A stretch of 64,000 nt of DNA, taken from contig CM022675.1 of the NCBI GenBank assembly GCA_012295275.1, positions 5,248,776 to 5,312,775 on the forward strand, written 5' to 3'. The translations under genes and the position numbers were made by a program. The notes beneath the pieces were generated by a model. It made no database searches, was not told where the DNA came from, and worked only from the letters and a program-made list of their open reading frames with translations. Positions 25,900 to 49,799 of the stretch are shown here, in pieces. Each line of letters begins with the position of its first letter. Position 1 is the stretch's first letter. The stretch comes from Chrysomallon squamiferum (taxonomy: Eukaryota; Mollusca; Gastropoda; Neomphalida; Peltospiridae).

Positions 25900-26789
25900 C
25901 ATGAATACATATCTAGATACATACATATATACAAACATACATATATGCATACATACATAGATATACATATATATGTTAACCAAGTAACAGATGATGCTAG
26001 TTATATAAATGTGTACTTATTGATTTCTACAGAAACATCTGTCATTATCCTAATTTAGTTTGTTTTAATCAGTGCGTAAATAATCATAATAATAATAATA
26101 AGAAGAAGAAGAAGAAGAAGAAGAATGTTTAGAATAATTATTAACTTTTTGTTTACGAAAGATGTGAACGTCATATAATGATGAAAAACGTCAAAAGAGA
26201 TCGGTCGAAGTCCATCCAAAATTAGATAACAACTTCTGTCATTCCATATACAAGCAGTGACGTCATGTAAAATGTAAAAATGTTCATATTCTAATGTTTT
26301 GTAACAGTGTTATTTTATTGTAATTCTTTGTTATCAGTGTTGATAGGTTATGTAGAACTATAAACGTCCAGAGATATAAATAAATTGTATTCCTAGAAAT
26401 AAAGATATAATTTACAAATATTTTACAATCAGACAAAATCTGTAACACGTGTTATTGAGCTAGCAGACCGTACATGAAGGATGTAATTCTTCTTGTCTTT
26501 CTTTAAGTTCGTTAATTTTAGATAAGAAAATGTTTTTCTATTTTATTAGTGTCCGTACATTCTATAAATTCTGGTGGAAAGCAAACATATAACAAAAATT
26601 GGGATGGGATTATTTCGCTGAAAATAAAGTAAAATAAAATTTAAAAAAATAAATTAATAAATAAAAATATAGTGTAGTTCTTCAGAATCATTTTGAACGT
26701 TTACTGAATTTTTAAGTTATACTGAAAACTTTTATATTTAAATGTTTTGTGTTTAATTATTACTGCCAGGTCTTTAAACTGTGGCATTT

Positions 26790-26855
<66 letters not shown>

Positions 26856-26975
26856 ACATGTATACAGACGTGCATGCACCATAACGGCAATAACAAACAA
26901 AAAAAATAACCCCCCAAAACACGAATAATAATGTCAGTGTACAAAAATTCATACTAAATTAATATTAAATTAATA

Positions 26976-27048
<73 letters not shown>

Positions 27049-27525
27049 AAAAAACAAAATATAAATAAATAAATAAGAAGTAGAAATTGTAGAACTAAAC
27101 TAGTGAAAATCACGTTTCAGAATATCGATAGAAAAATGAAAGAGAGAAAGAAAAAAGAATCAAAGAAAGAAAATGAAGAAAAAAGTAAAAAATAATGAAA
27201 GGAAGGATTGAGAAAACATGTAGGTCTCATATTTCCTGAATTTTAGAGAATTTTATTTCCTGATTTCAGCGAAAACAATATTTAATTTTAAACTTGATGA
27301 CCTAAAAGAAAGAAAAACTGTTTTTCTAGAAAGTCAAACTGAACATCTGAATTGTAACTGACTGCATGAGACATCTGTTGAAGGAATAACCTACGTCAGT
27401 ATGTAAATATCATCCAGCATAATATAAAACATCGATAACACAAAAGTGTTACTTCAAACACAATATCTTTCAGTCATGATAGATTGTACACAGATAGGAG
27501 ACAATATTTCCAACAATGAACCATA

Positions 27526-27592
<67 letters not shown>

Positions 27593-28460
27593 TTTAATAA
27601 AATGTTTCATTCAGATTTCAAATAATCAGTCAGAAAAGTGAACACACATACACATACAATACACACAAACACACTTACACACAAATATACATAAAACTAG
27701 CGTGAGAGAGAAACAAAGCGAGAAGGAGACAGAGGGAGCAACTGAGAGAAAGAGAGACAATTATCATGCAGACAGAAAGTAAACAGACACACACGCATGC
27801 ACATGGTCTCACATCACTACACGCACATACGTACAGTAGACACATACAAACAGTAGCTACTGAAAATGCAATTGCATATACATTACAAGAAATATATTTT
27901 CATACACATTATCACATACATTATAATCTACATTGTAAATACATTACAGTACATAAATGCTTATTCAAAAATAGACCGAAGTAAGAGACAATTCATAGAA
28001 TATCAAACATAGACTGAAACATTAGTAAAATAAATTACTAATGTTCTGTATATAATTATTGTAAAATCACAGCAAAGAAAAAAAAGCTAGAAATCAGTTT
28101 TGTATATTTACCTTACGATTTTAATCCTCCTGTCTAACAACTTTTTAATGAATTTTTATCAGATCGAATTGAGGTAACTTGAGGATGCAAATCCAATATT
28201 GTTTACATTTTATTTATTACCTAAGAATATGTTAATTCCACTCTTGCTTGAAACGAGAGAATATAGCTTTCCACATCGATATTATTGTTTTTTCAGATTT
28301 GACTTAAAAATAATAATAAAAATAACTGTTTCCAATGTTAATAATCAAAATCCAGAGCGCGTTCCCGATCGTCCATTACAATTTCGTTTTCTCACGTATT
28401 TTCTTCCATGTGAAAGTCTTGTCGAGTTTTACGAAACGTTTTACATCAAGTGAAGGGATA
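25656..28460. repeat. Segmental repeat SD, copy 1
   Basis: About 2.8 kb that recurs at 43460-45890 and 55590-58440 in the same orientation and order: CA repeat, ATGTTAACCAA block, (AAT)n/(AAG)n, a GACGTCATGTAAAATG block, a TTGAACGT-type block, an (AG)n tract and a CATTACAACA-rich end. The 28199-28453 open frame has a counterpart at 58176-58376, but it is a shared duplicate with no recognised domain. Copies differ by microsatellite length and small indels. Confidence 0.8.
27533..27589. repeat. (AG)n microsatellite in segmental repeat
   Basis: AG run following the conserved TTGTACACAGATAGGAGA block. The same block-plus-(AG)n junction is present at 45150-45322, 47200-47590 and 57410-57538, and inverted at 35031-35200. 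Confidence 0.95.
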
Positions 28461-28499
28461 AAAAGCTAACTATTTCCGTTTCTTAGTTTATTTTTCAGC

Positions 28500-29400
28500 T
28501 AATTACACACGCACATAGCTAGCGAAAAAGCAATTCCATACACACTACAACACACACATATTCTTATACATTACAAAAACACATTATAATATCCATTACA
28601 ACCCGTACATTTTCATATACAACACGTACTTTTATATGCATGACAGCACATACATTCTTATATACATTACAAAATACATTCTTATACACATTACAACATA
28701 TACATTTTCATACAGATTATAACACATACATTTTCATATACATTGCAACATATACATTTTCATACAGATTACACCATATACATTTTCATACAAATTACAA
28801 CATATACATTCTTTTACACATTACAACACACATATGCTGATACAAAATTAGAACACAAACCTTCTTGTAAAAAGTATAGCACATACCTTACAACTGATAC
28901 ATTCATATATACATTACAACACATACATTACAACTAATACATTCATATCTATATTACGACACATACATTACAACCTAGACATTCAAATATACATTACAAC
29001 ACATACATTACAACTGATACATTCATATCTACATTACAACACAAACATTACAACCTAGACATTCATATATACATTACAACACATACATTACAACTGATAC
29101 ATTTATATATACATTACAACACATACATTACAGCACATACATTACAACTGATACATTCATATCTACATTAGAACACATACATTACAACTAGACATTCATA
29201 TCTACATTACAACACATACATTACAACTGATACATTCATATCTACATTACAACACGTACATTACAACCGAGACATTCCTATATAAATTACAACACATACA
29301 TTTTTATACACATCACATACATTATAATATACATTACAGCACATACATTATAATATACATTACAATACATACGTTGTTAAATACTTTACAAGACATATAT
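28500..29400. repeat. CATTACAACA minisatellite-like region
   Basis: Loose tandem copies of an approximately 40-bp unit made of ACATTACAACACATACATT and ACAACTGATACATTCATAT modules, with many variants. Much shorter versions are present in the other segmental repeat copies (about 45590-45700 and 57770-57890), so the array expanded here. No gene. Confidence 0.8.
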
Positions 29401-29770
29401 AAATTCATACACACGTAAAGCTACATACAGATAAACATACTGAGATTTGTCCTAGAGATCAAAAAAGAGATACAGACGGTTCAGTGAACTGGGACACTGA
29501 GATACCTGGTTTTAAAAAAATAATAAAAAATAAAATTAACAGCTTTGAACGAAATAAAAAAAGTCGCACGTGAAACTTTGAAAACAAAGAATAAATAAAT
29601 AAAATTGAAAATAAATTAAAATCCATTCTGTGGAAAATTTGTTTTCAAATAATGTCAGTAACAGATATATCAGAAACGATAATAATTATGACGACAGTAA
29701 TAACTAATACAAATATGCATATTAATAACAAAATAATTTAAAAAAAAGTAATTAATTAATTAAAAACTGT
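29400..29770. other. AT-rich flank of FReD relic
   Basis: Unique AT-rich sequence. From about 29640 it resembles the sequence that precedes FReD exon 3 in gene A (31540-31670) and, inverted, in pseudogene C (41432-41575). Confidence 0.5.
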
Positions 29771-29892
29771 GAAGATATTCCTCATCAGCGGCCTGTGAAG
29801 AAATAAGAAAACAAGAAAAAAAATATTAGGGCATCTACCGAGACTACGCTAGAGATAAAAAATGACACGTTGACTTTGATCCGACTGTGTTT
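29771..29892 (+). pseudogene. FReD exon-3 relic upstream of gene A
   Basis: Reads CEEIRKQEKK, then a TAG, then GIYRDYARD, matching the N-terminal FReD exon of gene A (CEEIRKQ...SGIYRVYPRD) with in-frame stops. It has no partner exons nearby, so it is an isolated duplicate of exon 3 and its upstream intron. Confidence 0.75.
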
Positions 29893-30113
29893 TTCTCTGT
29901 TTGTTTAATCAAGTAACATATGAATCAAGATATAAAGTTTATTATTATTGACGTGCACAGAAATGTACGTCAATATCTTAACAGATATAAATAAGAGATA
30001 ACAGGCTGACGTTGAACTTTGGAAACAACACAAAAAGTGAACTTTATTATACATTGAACGTAGTATTTTTTCTCTGTACACGTTGACAAAGTAAAAAAGT
30101 GACAGAAGAAACG

Positions 30114-30150
30114 TATATAAGTCTCACATTGTTCGGTGTTCTCACAGTTC
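30114..30150 (+). promoter_or_regulatory. Core promoter of FReD gene A
   Basis: TATATAAG at 30114-30121 lies 75 bp before the start codon. An initiator-like CTCACAGTT at 30141-30149 sits about 30 bp downstream of the TATA box, which predicts transcription starting near 30144-30146 and a 5' leader of about 45 nt. Spacing and sequence fit a standard metazoan TATA-Inr promoter. Confidence 0.6.
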
Positions 30151-30188
30151 AACAAACTGCTGACTACAAGAAAGAGAAAAGACTGAAA

Positions 30189-33890
<3,702 letters not shown>

Positions 33891-33900
33891 TCATAATTTG

Positions 33901-33906
33901 AATAAA
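33901..33906 (+). terminator. Polyadenylation signal of FReD gene A
   Basis: AATAAA 10 nt after the TAG stop, followed by TG-rich sequence (AGTGTTGTCAGCTG) typical of a downstream element. The short 3' UTR is shared with the other FReD copies. Confidence 0.75.
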
Positions 33907-36429
<2,523 letters not shown>

Positions 36430-36435
36430 TTTATT
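36430..36435 (-). terminator. Polyadenylation signal of FReD gene B
   Basis: AATAAA on the minus strand, 7 nt after the TAA stop of gene B, in the same position as in gene A and in the orphan exon at 47.7 kb. Confidence 0.75.
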
Positions 36436-36442
36436 CAGATTA

Positions 36443-38720
<2,278 letters not shown>

Positions 38721-38789
38721 TTCGTCTACAACAAAAATGTTTGTTTCAAGATCTGCTAGAAATGTTTATGAAAGTCATCTGTTTAATCT

Positions 38790-38806
38790 CCATGAATATA
38801 TATAAA
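38790..38806 (-). promoter_or_regulatory. TATA-like box upstream of FReD gene B
   Basis: TTTATATATATTC on the minus strand about 75-85 bp before the start codon, the same spacing as the TATA box of gene A. The related region is retained next to the first-exon relics at 42.5 and 51.6 kb. Confidence 0.45.
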
Positions 38807-38829
38807 ACAAACAAACGCCTAACACTTCA

Positions 38830-39185
38830 GTAATAGCAACATCTAAACACCCGCACCCAACACTGACACTTAGCATTAACACCTAGCAACCGCACCTGAC
38901 ATTAACACCTAACAATAATATCTAACATTAACACCTAAAATTAAAACCTAACACTAACAGATAACATTAACACCTAAAATTAAGATCTAAAAGTAACACC
39001 TAACATTAACACCTGGTACTTACATCTAACACTAGCATCTAAATCTAACACATACAGTTAACACCTCACATTAATAGCTCACATTAACACACAATTAACA
39101 CCTAACACTAACATCTAAATCTAACACCTCACATTAATAGCTAACATTAAATTACAATTAACACCTAACGTTAACATTTAACATC
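38830..39185. repeat. TTAGGT-type tandem array, copy 2, upstream of gene B
   Basis: About 350 bp of degenerate ACACCTAACATTAAC-type repeats starting about 110 bp upstream of the gene B start codon, i.e. just behind the TATA box. Units of 12-13 bp are variable. The conserved flank block 39186-39300 follows. Confidence 0.85.
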
Positions 39186-39310
39186 TAACTCCACTCTCTT
39201 TCTCTTCTAGTCATTGTGTTTCCCTCTTATAATCCTACACGAGGGGGGGGATTATGGTTGGTTGTTAGTTGCACTGAAAACTCTCGGCTAAAATAAAAAT
39301 AAAAATAAAT
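39186..39310. repeat. Conserved array-flank block, copy 2
   Basis: CTCTCTTTCTCTTCTAGTCA, then CCTACACGAGGGGGGGGATT, GGTTGTTAGTTGCACTGAAA and an (AAAT)n tail. It shares the layout of the other four copies, with a longer G run. Confidence 0.75.
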
Positions 39311-39936
39311 AAATAAATAAAAGGAATAAACGAAAGTATTTTTATTTTGTAACACTGAAATACGCATCAGTTTGAAACAGTTCACAATAAACAGACACAA
39401 ATACAGGCACCCAGTAAATAAGAACACGCATGTGCTTACTTGAATATACACAGAGAAAGACCCAATCTGCATTTCATCTGAAATGAAAATAGTGACCATT
39501 CTTGTTCCTAAATAACAAATTTGTATTTTTTAATTTTCGTTTTTTTGTTGTTCTTTTGTTGTTGTTGTTGTTGTTTTTTTGGTTTCAATGTTTTTTATTT
39601 TATTTTATTTTTTATTTTTCATTTATTTTTATTTTATTATTGAAAATAATAATTTAATATACATTAATAATAAATATTTCTTAATTAAAATTCGTTCATC
39701 AGATATCAAAATCCAGCCATGTACTCCTGCCATGTTCTGTTGAAATTTTCACTACCATCAGTACGACGGTGAAATACCTGAAAACACATTAGTTCAGTTA
39801 TTGTTAATTTATGTATATTGCTGGTGTTTCGACGTTTGTGCGTTCATATAGGTGTGTGTGTGTGTGTGTGTGTAATTAATACAACTTTTTTGCACCTTTA
39901 GAAATTCTATGTTATATATGTATATGGTGATGTATC

Positions 39937-41199
39937 GTCATTTTACTGGAGACGTATTGTCCTATTTCTCATTTTACTGGAGACGTATTGTCCTATTTCT
40001 TATTTTACTGGAGACGTATTGTCCTATTTCTCATTTTACTGGAGACGTATTGTCCTATTTCTTATTTTACTGGTGATGTATTGTCCTATTTCTTATTTTA
40101 CTGAAGACGTCTTGTCCTATTTCTTATTTTACTGGAGACGTATTGTCCCATTTCTTATTTTACTGGAGAGATATTGTCCCATTTCTTATTTTACTGGTGA
40201 TGTATTGTCCTATTTCTCATTTTACTGGTGAGGTGTTGTCCTATTCCTCATTTTGCTGGTGAGGTATTATCTTATTTCTCATTTTAATGGTTATGTATTG
40301 TCATATTTCTCATTTTGTTGGAGTGTTATTGTCCTATTTCTCATTTTACTGCGGAGGTGTTGTCCTATTTCTGATTTTGACTGTGAGGTATTACCCCATT
40401 TTTCATTTTAATGGTTATGTATTGTCCTATTTCTCATTTTGTTGGAGTGTTGTTGTCCTATTTCTCATTTTGCTGGTGAGGTATTGTCCTATTTCTCATT
40501 ATATTGGTGAGGTGTTGTCCTATATCTCATTTTGCTGCTGAGGTATTGTCCTATTCCTCATTTTACTGGTGAGGTATTGTCCTATTTCTCATTTTACCGG
40601 TGAGGTATTGTCCCATTTCTCATTTTGTTGGAGTGTTGTTGTCCTATTTCTCATTTTGCTGGTGAGGTATTTCGCTATTTCTCATTTTACTGGTGAGATA
40701 CTGTCCTATTTCTTACTTTACTAGTAAGATATTGTCCTATTTCTAGTTTTATTAGTGATGTATTGTCCTATTTCTTATTTTACCTGAGCGGTATTGTCCT
40801 ATTTCTCATTTTGTTGCAGTGTTGTTCTCCTGTTTCTCATTCTACTGGTGAGGTATTGTCTTATTTCTCATTTTACTGGTGAGGTATTGTTCCCATTTCT
40901 CATTTTGTTGGAGTGTTGTTCTCCTGTTTCTCATTTTACTGGTGAGGTATTGTCCTATTTCTCATTTTGCTGGTGAGGTATTTCCCTATTTCTCGTTTTA
41001 CTGGTGAGATGTTGTCCTATTTCTTACTTTACTAGTAAGATATTGTCCAATTTCTCGTTTTATTAGGGATGTATTGTCCTATTTCTGATTTTACTGCTGA
41101 GGTATTGTTCTATTTCTCATTTTCATGGTGAAGTTTTGTCCTATTTCTTATTTTACTGGTGAGGTATTGTCCTATTTCTCATTTTATTAGTTACGCATT
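39937..41199. repeat. 31-bp minisatellite, about 40 copies, in FReD pseudogene C
   Basis: Head-to-tail units of ATTGTCCTATTTCTCATTTT plus ACTGGTGAGGT with frequent GAGACGT, GTTGGAGTGTT and TTAGTAAGAT variants. Because 31 is not a multiple of 3, it reads open in places as a 31-residue YFSFYW-type repeat, but there is no start context or host gene, so it is not coding. Confidence 0.92.
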
Positions 41200-41579
41200 A
41201 TTTGATGAGTAATGATCCTACATTCTTTAAATTATGTGAAATAAAAAATAGTTTATTTTATGATGTATTCCGTCAAAAATGACACATACCATTTAGGTAT
41301 CGTACTTACTGGCTCCTAGTTCACAGTAAACGTGAATATGTCGTTTTTGATCTGTAGGTTACTCTGTAGATTCCGCTCTCATTTTTACCTTGTTTTGTTA
41401 TCTCTTCACAGTCCACTGGTCGAGCATGTTCTTCTTTTTGTGCAATATCTTCACAGTTTTTAATTAATTAATTTTAAGTTTTGTGATTAATGTGTACATT
41501 TATATTAGTTATTACTGTCATCATCATTATTATCGTTCTTATTATAATTATTTGTGATAACTTTTGAAAATGATTATTT

Positions 41580-42300
41580 AACAGAAGGAAAATATGCCGA
41601 AGGAAAAGAAAACAAAGTTAAACAAAAATAAGGAAGTAAGAAAAAAGTAATAAATTATATTAGGTGAATATTAATGACGATAAAGAGAAATATTATACAT
41701 TTTTCAGATAGGAAGGCAGAGAGAAAGATGGGTAGGCAGGTAAATAATCAAACAAAGAAATCACGAAGGCAAAGAAAAAGAAAGAAATGAAAGAAATATG
41801 GAGATGGATTGACAGATTGACATATAGACGGGAAGCAAACAGCTAGATGGATAACAGTACAAAATTAAGTAACATCTATCTATCTATCTATCACAAACGC
41901 TTTAGAAAAAAGGGAAAGAGAATAATTTCCACCATTCAAAATATAAAGCAAAATGTCATTCAAATTATTTGTAAGTGTAGATTTTCATCACTACATCAGT
42001 ATCTCGTATTTATATTTACTTATCATTTTTTTTTCTTTTCTAATGCCAGCTTTCCAGAGAAGTTTTTATTTCCACTTCTCTCGATCTTCTGAAACGTGAT
42101 TTAAACAAATTTACTTACTTATTTATTTATTTACTTGTTTTGGGGTTTTCACATTTATTTTTAAACATTGTATTTTAATGTTAATTTATTAACTGATATA
42201 CAATATTATTGTTGTTTTGTTGTTGTTCTAGTTGTTATTGCCATTGTTCCTGTGTGTACGTAGATATTATGCATCATTTGTTTTTATTATTACTATTATT
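41580..42300. other. AT-rich stretch within pseudogene C, nothing recognised
   Basis: Purine-rich and AT-rich sequence with a short (CTAT)n at about 41875-41890. Open frames are short and lack similarity to any family I recognise. Confidence 0.6.
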
Positions 42301-42305
42301 ATTTC

Positions 42306-42358
42306 AAGGAGAAAAACGTTAAGCCAAGTATGAATATTTTTTGATTGGATCTGTAACT
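42306..42358 (+). pseudogene. Inverted FReD exon fragment inside pseudogene C
   Basis: GGAGAAAAACGTTAAGCCAA encodes GEKR, a stop, AK and then YEYFLIGSVT, matching the middle of the fifth exon of gene A (EGEKRYAQYEYFLIGSVT). It lies on the plus strand, opposite to pseudogene C around it, so it was captured by an inversion or separate insertion. Confidence 0.75.
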
Positions 42359-42395
42359 ATATATATATATATGTGTATGTGTGTGTGTATGTATG

Positions 42396-42430
<35 letters not shown>

Positions 42431-42579
42431 GGTAGTTGCTCACTTGCAGACGTACACACAAATAAGTAAGAAGAACGTAAAATAGCATTCTGTTTACAAC
42501 AGAAATGTTTGTTTCAAGATCTGCCAGGAACGTTTATGAAAGTCTTCTGTTTAATCTCCAAGAATAAAATTATATACGT

Positions 42580-43347
42580 CAACCTAACACCTAACACTTC
42601 AGTAATAGGAAAATCATAACACCCACACCTAACACTGACACGTACCAGTAACACACAACAATAATACCTAACATAAACATCTAACAATAATACCTAACAT
42701 TAACACATAACAACAGTACCTAATATTAACACCTAACCATAGTACCTAACATTAACACCTAACAATAATACCTAACATTAACACCTAGCAATAATACCTA
42801 AGGTTCACACCTAACAATAATACCTAACATTAACACCTAACATTAACACTTAACATTAACAATAACACCTAACATTAACACCTAACATTAACACCTAACA
42901 TTAACAATAACACCTAATATTAACACCTAACATTAAGACCTAACATTAACACCCAGCATTAACAATAACACCTAACATTAACACCTAACATTAACAATAA
43001 CACCTAACATTAACATCTAACATTAACAATAACATCTAACATTAACAATATCTAATATTAACAACTAACAATAGTACGTAACACCTAACATTAACACATA
43101 ACATTAACAATAAGACCTAACATTAACACCTAACATTAAGAACAATACCTAACATTAACAATAATACCTAACATTAACAGCTAACATTAACAATAATACC
43201 TAACATTAACACCTAAAATTAACAATAATACCTAACAATAACAATAATACCTAATATTAACACCTAACATTAAGAACAATACCTAACATTAACAATAATA
43301 CCTAGCATTAACACCTAACATTAACACCAAGCATTAACAATAGTACC
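42580..43347. repeat. TTAGGT-type tandem array, copy 3, upstream of pseudogene C
   Basis: About 770 bp of CCTAACATTAACA and TAACAATAATACC units directly upstream (minus-strand sense) of the first-exon relic. The ~100-bp lead-in (AAATGTTTGTTTCAAGATCT...) is shared with arrays 2 and 5. The conserved flank block follows at 43348. Confidence 0.9.
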
Positions 43348-43460
43348 TAACTCCGCTGTCTCTTTCTTTCATGAGTCTTTGTGTTTTTCTATTATAAATC
43401 TACACGAGAGTCGGATTATGGCTGGTTGTTAGATGCAATGAAAACGCTCTGCTAAACCCA
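43348..43460. repeat. Conserved array-flank block, copy 3
   Basis: Nearly identical to copy 1 (25538) and copy 5 (55478) and followed by the same (TAAA)n tail, then by the SD segment. Confidence 0.8.
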
Positions 43461-45890
<2,430 letters not shown>

Positions 45891-46009
45891 GCAAGAAGGG
45901 ATTACACACAGACACTAATCCTGACACGGATATGAAATTGTTTTAGGTAAGATTGAAACTTCTGTTGGTTAGCCGCGAACATTCAACGTGGGATGTATAG
46001 ATTTAAACA

Positions 46010-46348
46010 CAGGTACCGGACCAACTGTCTGGCGTCCTGAAATCCAGAAAGACCAGTAAATGGGAAACAATTTTCCCGACGCTATTTTTATAGTTCGCGC
46101 GCGCGGGTGTTGTCCTCACAAGCCCTGATCTACTCGTTAAAGCCGCGTGGCGTTCATTCACTCGCCGCATTGTTTACGTGTCGAGTCACCACAGTTGTGC
46201 ATCGTCAGTTTTCTTTATGTTCTTAATTCTAAAATTATTATGCCTAATTATTTACGCATGTAGAAACCTTGGTACCAGAAAACCGGAAAATCCCGAAATC
46301 CGGAATGCCTTAGGCCCCAAGGAGTCCTGATAGTTGGTCCGGTATCTG
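46010..46348 (+). mobile_element. MITE with inverted termini, 339 bp
   Basis: Starts CAGGTACCGGACCAACTGTC and ends GATAGTTGGTCCGGTATCTG followed by TA. The ends are inverted repeats of about 25-30 bp. The interior is CpG-rich (a CGCGCGCGGG run) compared with the window. No coding capacity. Its flanks match those of the 58668 copy, so these two descend from one insertion that was then duplicated. Confidence 0.8.
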
Positions 46349-47240
<892 letters not shown>

Positions 47241-47315
47241 ACCACATAGTAGAATATTTTAAAACGTAGACATGTTTAATGTACTTGCAGTGGAGAGAGG
47301 CAGAGAGACATACAA

Positions 47316-47590
<275 letters not shown>

Positions 47591-47685
47591 TAGTTTTGAA
47601 AGTGATATACATGTTTCATTCACTACATTTACTTTTCTGAAGTAGATTTAATTGTCTTCTATTTTTCGTTTGAATTATGTTGTAG

Positions 47686-47966
47686 GCGACAGTTTCTCAG
47701 TTCACCGAGGTTTCGAGTTCAGTGCTAAAAACTTGGACAGAGACACGTTGGCGAACGATAGCTGTGCTCAAGAATTCAAAGGGGGCTGGTGGTATTATGA
47801 CTGTCACAAAGCTAATCTGAATGGCCTCTATCTCAATGGTACCCACACCTCTGAAGGTGATGGGGTAGATTGGGAAACTTTCAAGGGACTTCACTATTCG
47901 TTGAAGAGAACGGTTATGAAGATACAGCCGATACCAACCCACGTTCACTACTTTCAATTTGAATAA
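47686..47966 (+). pseudogene. Orphan FReD last exon D
   Basis: After a TTGTAG acceptor the exon reads [21 protein letters not shown], then GGWWYYDCH, ANLNGLYLNG and [10 protein letters not shown], with no internal stop. The usual stop after HY is lost; the frame continues FQFE and ends at a TAA that overlaps the AATAAA signal (47962-47967). NLDRDTW has become NLDRDTL. No exons 1-5 are found upstream on this strand, so it is a fragment unless spliced to a distant partner. Its open frame suggests recent capture or continued use. Confidence 0.8.
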
Positions 47967-47969
47967 AGT

Positions 47970-49218
47970 GTTGTTAGTTGTGATATATTTGTTTTGTTTT
48001 TCTTATTTATATTAAATATGAAAGTTATTCCAACCAATTTGATGTTCATGTCATTTTGCTGTAATCATGATTCTAATATATCAGAGATAAATACGACTTT
48101 TTGGGAACACAGATAAATAGGTGAATAGATAGATGGATAGTGATACACAAGCTTAAAATACTTTAAAGAGTGCAAAGACTAACTGGGACGCCATTACGTT
48201 TAGGCTTAGGAACGTTTAGATTGGCGTTTTTGGTGAGACATTTTTTCAAAGGATTTCGTATTCCATGTTTTCTCGTACATGGCGGATTAATTAGCTGTAG
48301 AAATAAGTCTAATAAAATAAAATAAGATAAAACAAAATAAATGCATATATCAATCAATAAATAATTCTCTGATTCCATATGTATCGATTGAGATAATGAA
48401 ATCAACTGCAAAGGGTTAGAAAGATAACATTCGAATGTTTTGTGTTATTTTATTCTGATACTCAGTTATCAGTGATGACTAGAAGTAACTGTTTTTTCTT
48501 CTTTCTTTTTAAATCATTCCTTTATTTTGAATAAGAAAAATGTTTCTATTTTCTGAGTTGCCGTATATTCTAATAGTTTTCGTGGAAAACAAACTTATAT
48601 CAGCAATTAGGAAGTGTTTATTTCGAGCGCAATAAAAAAAAAATAATAATAATAATAAAATAAAATAAAAATAAAATAATAAATAGAAAATATCGTCTGG
48701 TTCTTCAGAAACATTCTTAAATCCAATAAACGGAAAGGGTTCCTAAAGAGTTGCCCCCCTTTAACCCATTTCAATTACATTTATAAAATGGTTTCAGGAT
48801 GTATTGGTAATATAATTTTAAAATGTTCCTAATAAAATGATAGATATACTTTAAGCAGTAATAATAGTAGTAGTGGTAGTAGTATTAATACAATAATTGT
48901 TAGAATAGTGTTATTAATAAAACTCCGTCATGTACGGGAAAATATCGCATATTTTCTCAAAATTGGTCGATATGGCGAACAGCAAATCCTTTGAAAAACA
49001 ATGTCTGATGAAAAAGGCCAATAAATGTTTTTTAACCCCAAACATAATGCATTCTCTTTAGTCATATGAACCGAAGTCCCAATTAGTCTTAGCACTGTTT
49101 AAACTATTTAACACTCACAAAGATACAGAGACATGCAGACACACACAAATCTCACATGTAATATAATTAAGAAAAACAAAATAAATATATCACAGCTGAC
49201 TTCACTTTATTCTAATTA
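47970..49218. other. Intergenic region between FReD relics D and E
   Basis: Related to the region between genes A and B (33.9-36.4 kb), for example the 48180-48330 and 48940-49030 blocks that match 36150-36340. No gene; AT-rich with short (AAT)n and (AGT)n runs near 48640 and 48865. Confidence 0.6.
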
Positions 49219-49398
49219 TCAGTAAAGAAGCTGACTTGGTACTGGTTGTATCTTGATAACTGTTCTCTTCATAGAATAGTAGAATCCCTTGAAAGCGTGC
49301 CACTCAATCCCATCAGCATAAGAGGTGTGGCTTCCACTGAGATAGGGACCGTTCAGATTAGAAAAGTTAAAACTTTTATACCACCAGCCACCTTTGTA
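49219..49398 (-). pseudogene. Truncated FReD last exon E
   Basis: Encodes [28 protein letters not shown] and KRTVIKIQPVPSQL, then a TGA at 49219-49221, closely like the end of gene B. The Cys after GGWWY is lost. The exon is cut at its 5' side, at TACAAAGG, where a TTAGGT-type array starts abruptly. Confidence 0.85.
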
Positions 49399-49636
49399 CC
49401 TAACACTCGTACGTAAATCTAATACCTAAAAGTAACACCTAACACTCGTACGTAAATCTAATACCTAAAAGTAACACCTAACACTCGTATGTAAATCTAA
49501 TACCTAAAACTAACACCTAACACTCGTACGTAAATCTAATACCTAAAAGTAACACCTAACACTCGTACGTAAATCTAATACCTAAAAGTAACACCTAACA
49601 CTCGTACGTAAATCTAATACCTCAAGTAACACCTAA
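49399..49636. repeat. 39-bp tandem array, copy 4, inside FReD exon E
   Basis: Six near-identical 39-bp units made of CCTAACACTCGTACGTAAAT and CTAATACCTAAAAGTAACA. They are more homogeneous than the other arrays, which suggests recent expansion. The array breaks the FReD exon. Confidence 0.92.
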
Positions 49637-49740
49637 CGCGTTCCCTGTTTGTGTCACTGTGTCCCTCTACTACAAACCTGCACGAGGGGCAGATTATAAT
49701 GGGTTGCTTATTGCAATGAAAATTCTCCTGCTAAAAATAA
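49637..49740. repeat. Conserved array-flank block, copy 4
   Basis: GCGTTCCCTGTTTGTGTCAC, then CCTGCACGAGGGGCAGATTA and GCAATGAAAATTCTCCTGCT. More diverged than the other copies, with only a short AAAT tail. Confidence 0.7.
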
Positions 49741-49799
49741 AGAAAAGTCTTTCTATTATGTAGCACAGACGAACGCATCACTTTGAAACAGTTCTCAAT

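Larger units (their letters stand above)
39681..42488 (-). pseudogene. FReD pseudogene C (exons 1, 3-like and 4-like)
   Basis: Three exon relics in the same order as gene B: a first exon with signal peptide (42488-42444), a FReD N-terminal exon (41430-41290) and the WQEYM exon (39777-39681). The first exon is 1 nt shorter than in gene B, changing its phase. The second has a frameshift after SGIYRV and a stop replacing the final Trp codon. The third has a TGA after WQEYMAGF. The last two FReD exons are missing. A 31-bp minisatellite of 1.26 kb fills the intron between the second and third relics. It is clearly non-functional. Confidence 0.85.

Noticed and set aside
28199-28453. 84-codon frame shared with 58176-58376
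   Set aside because: The frame is conserved only because the whole segment is duplicated. There is no domain, and the 43.5 kb copy lacks it.
40019-40976. YFSFYW-type repeat protein
   Set aside because: The 31-bp minisatellite reads open because stops happen to be absent. There is no ATG context or promoter, and it lies inside a pseudogene intron.
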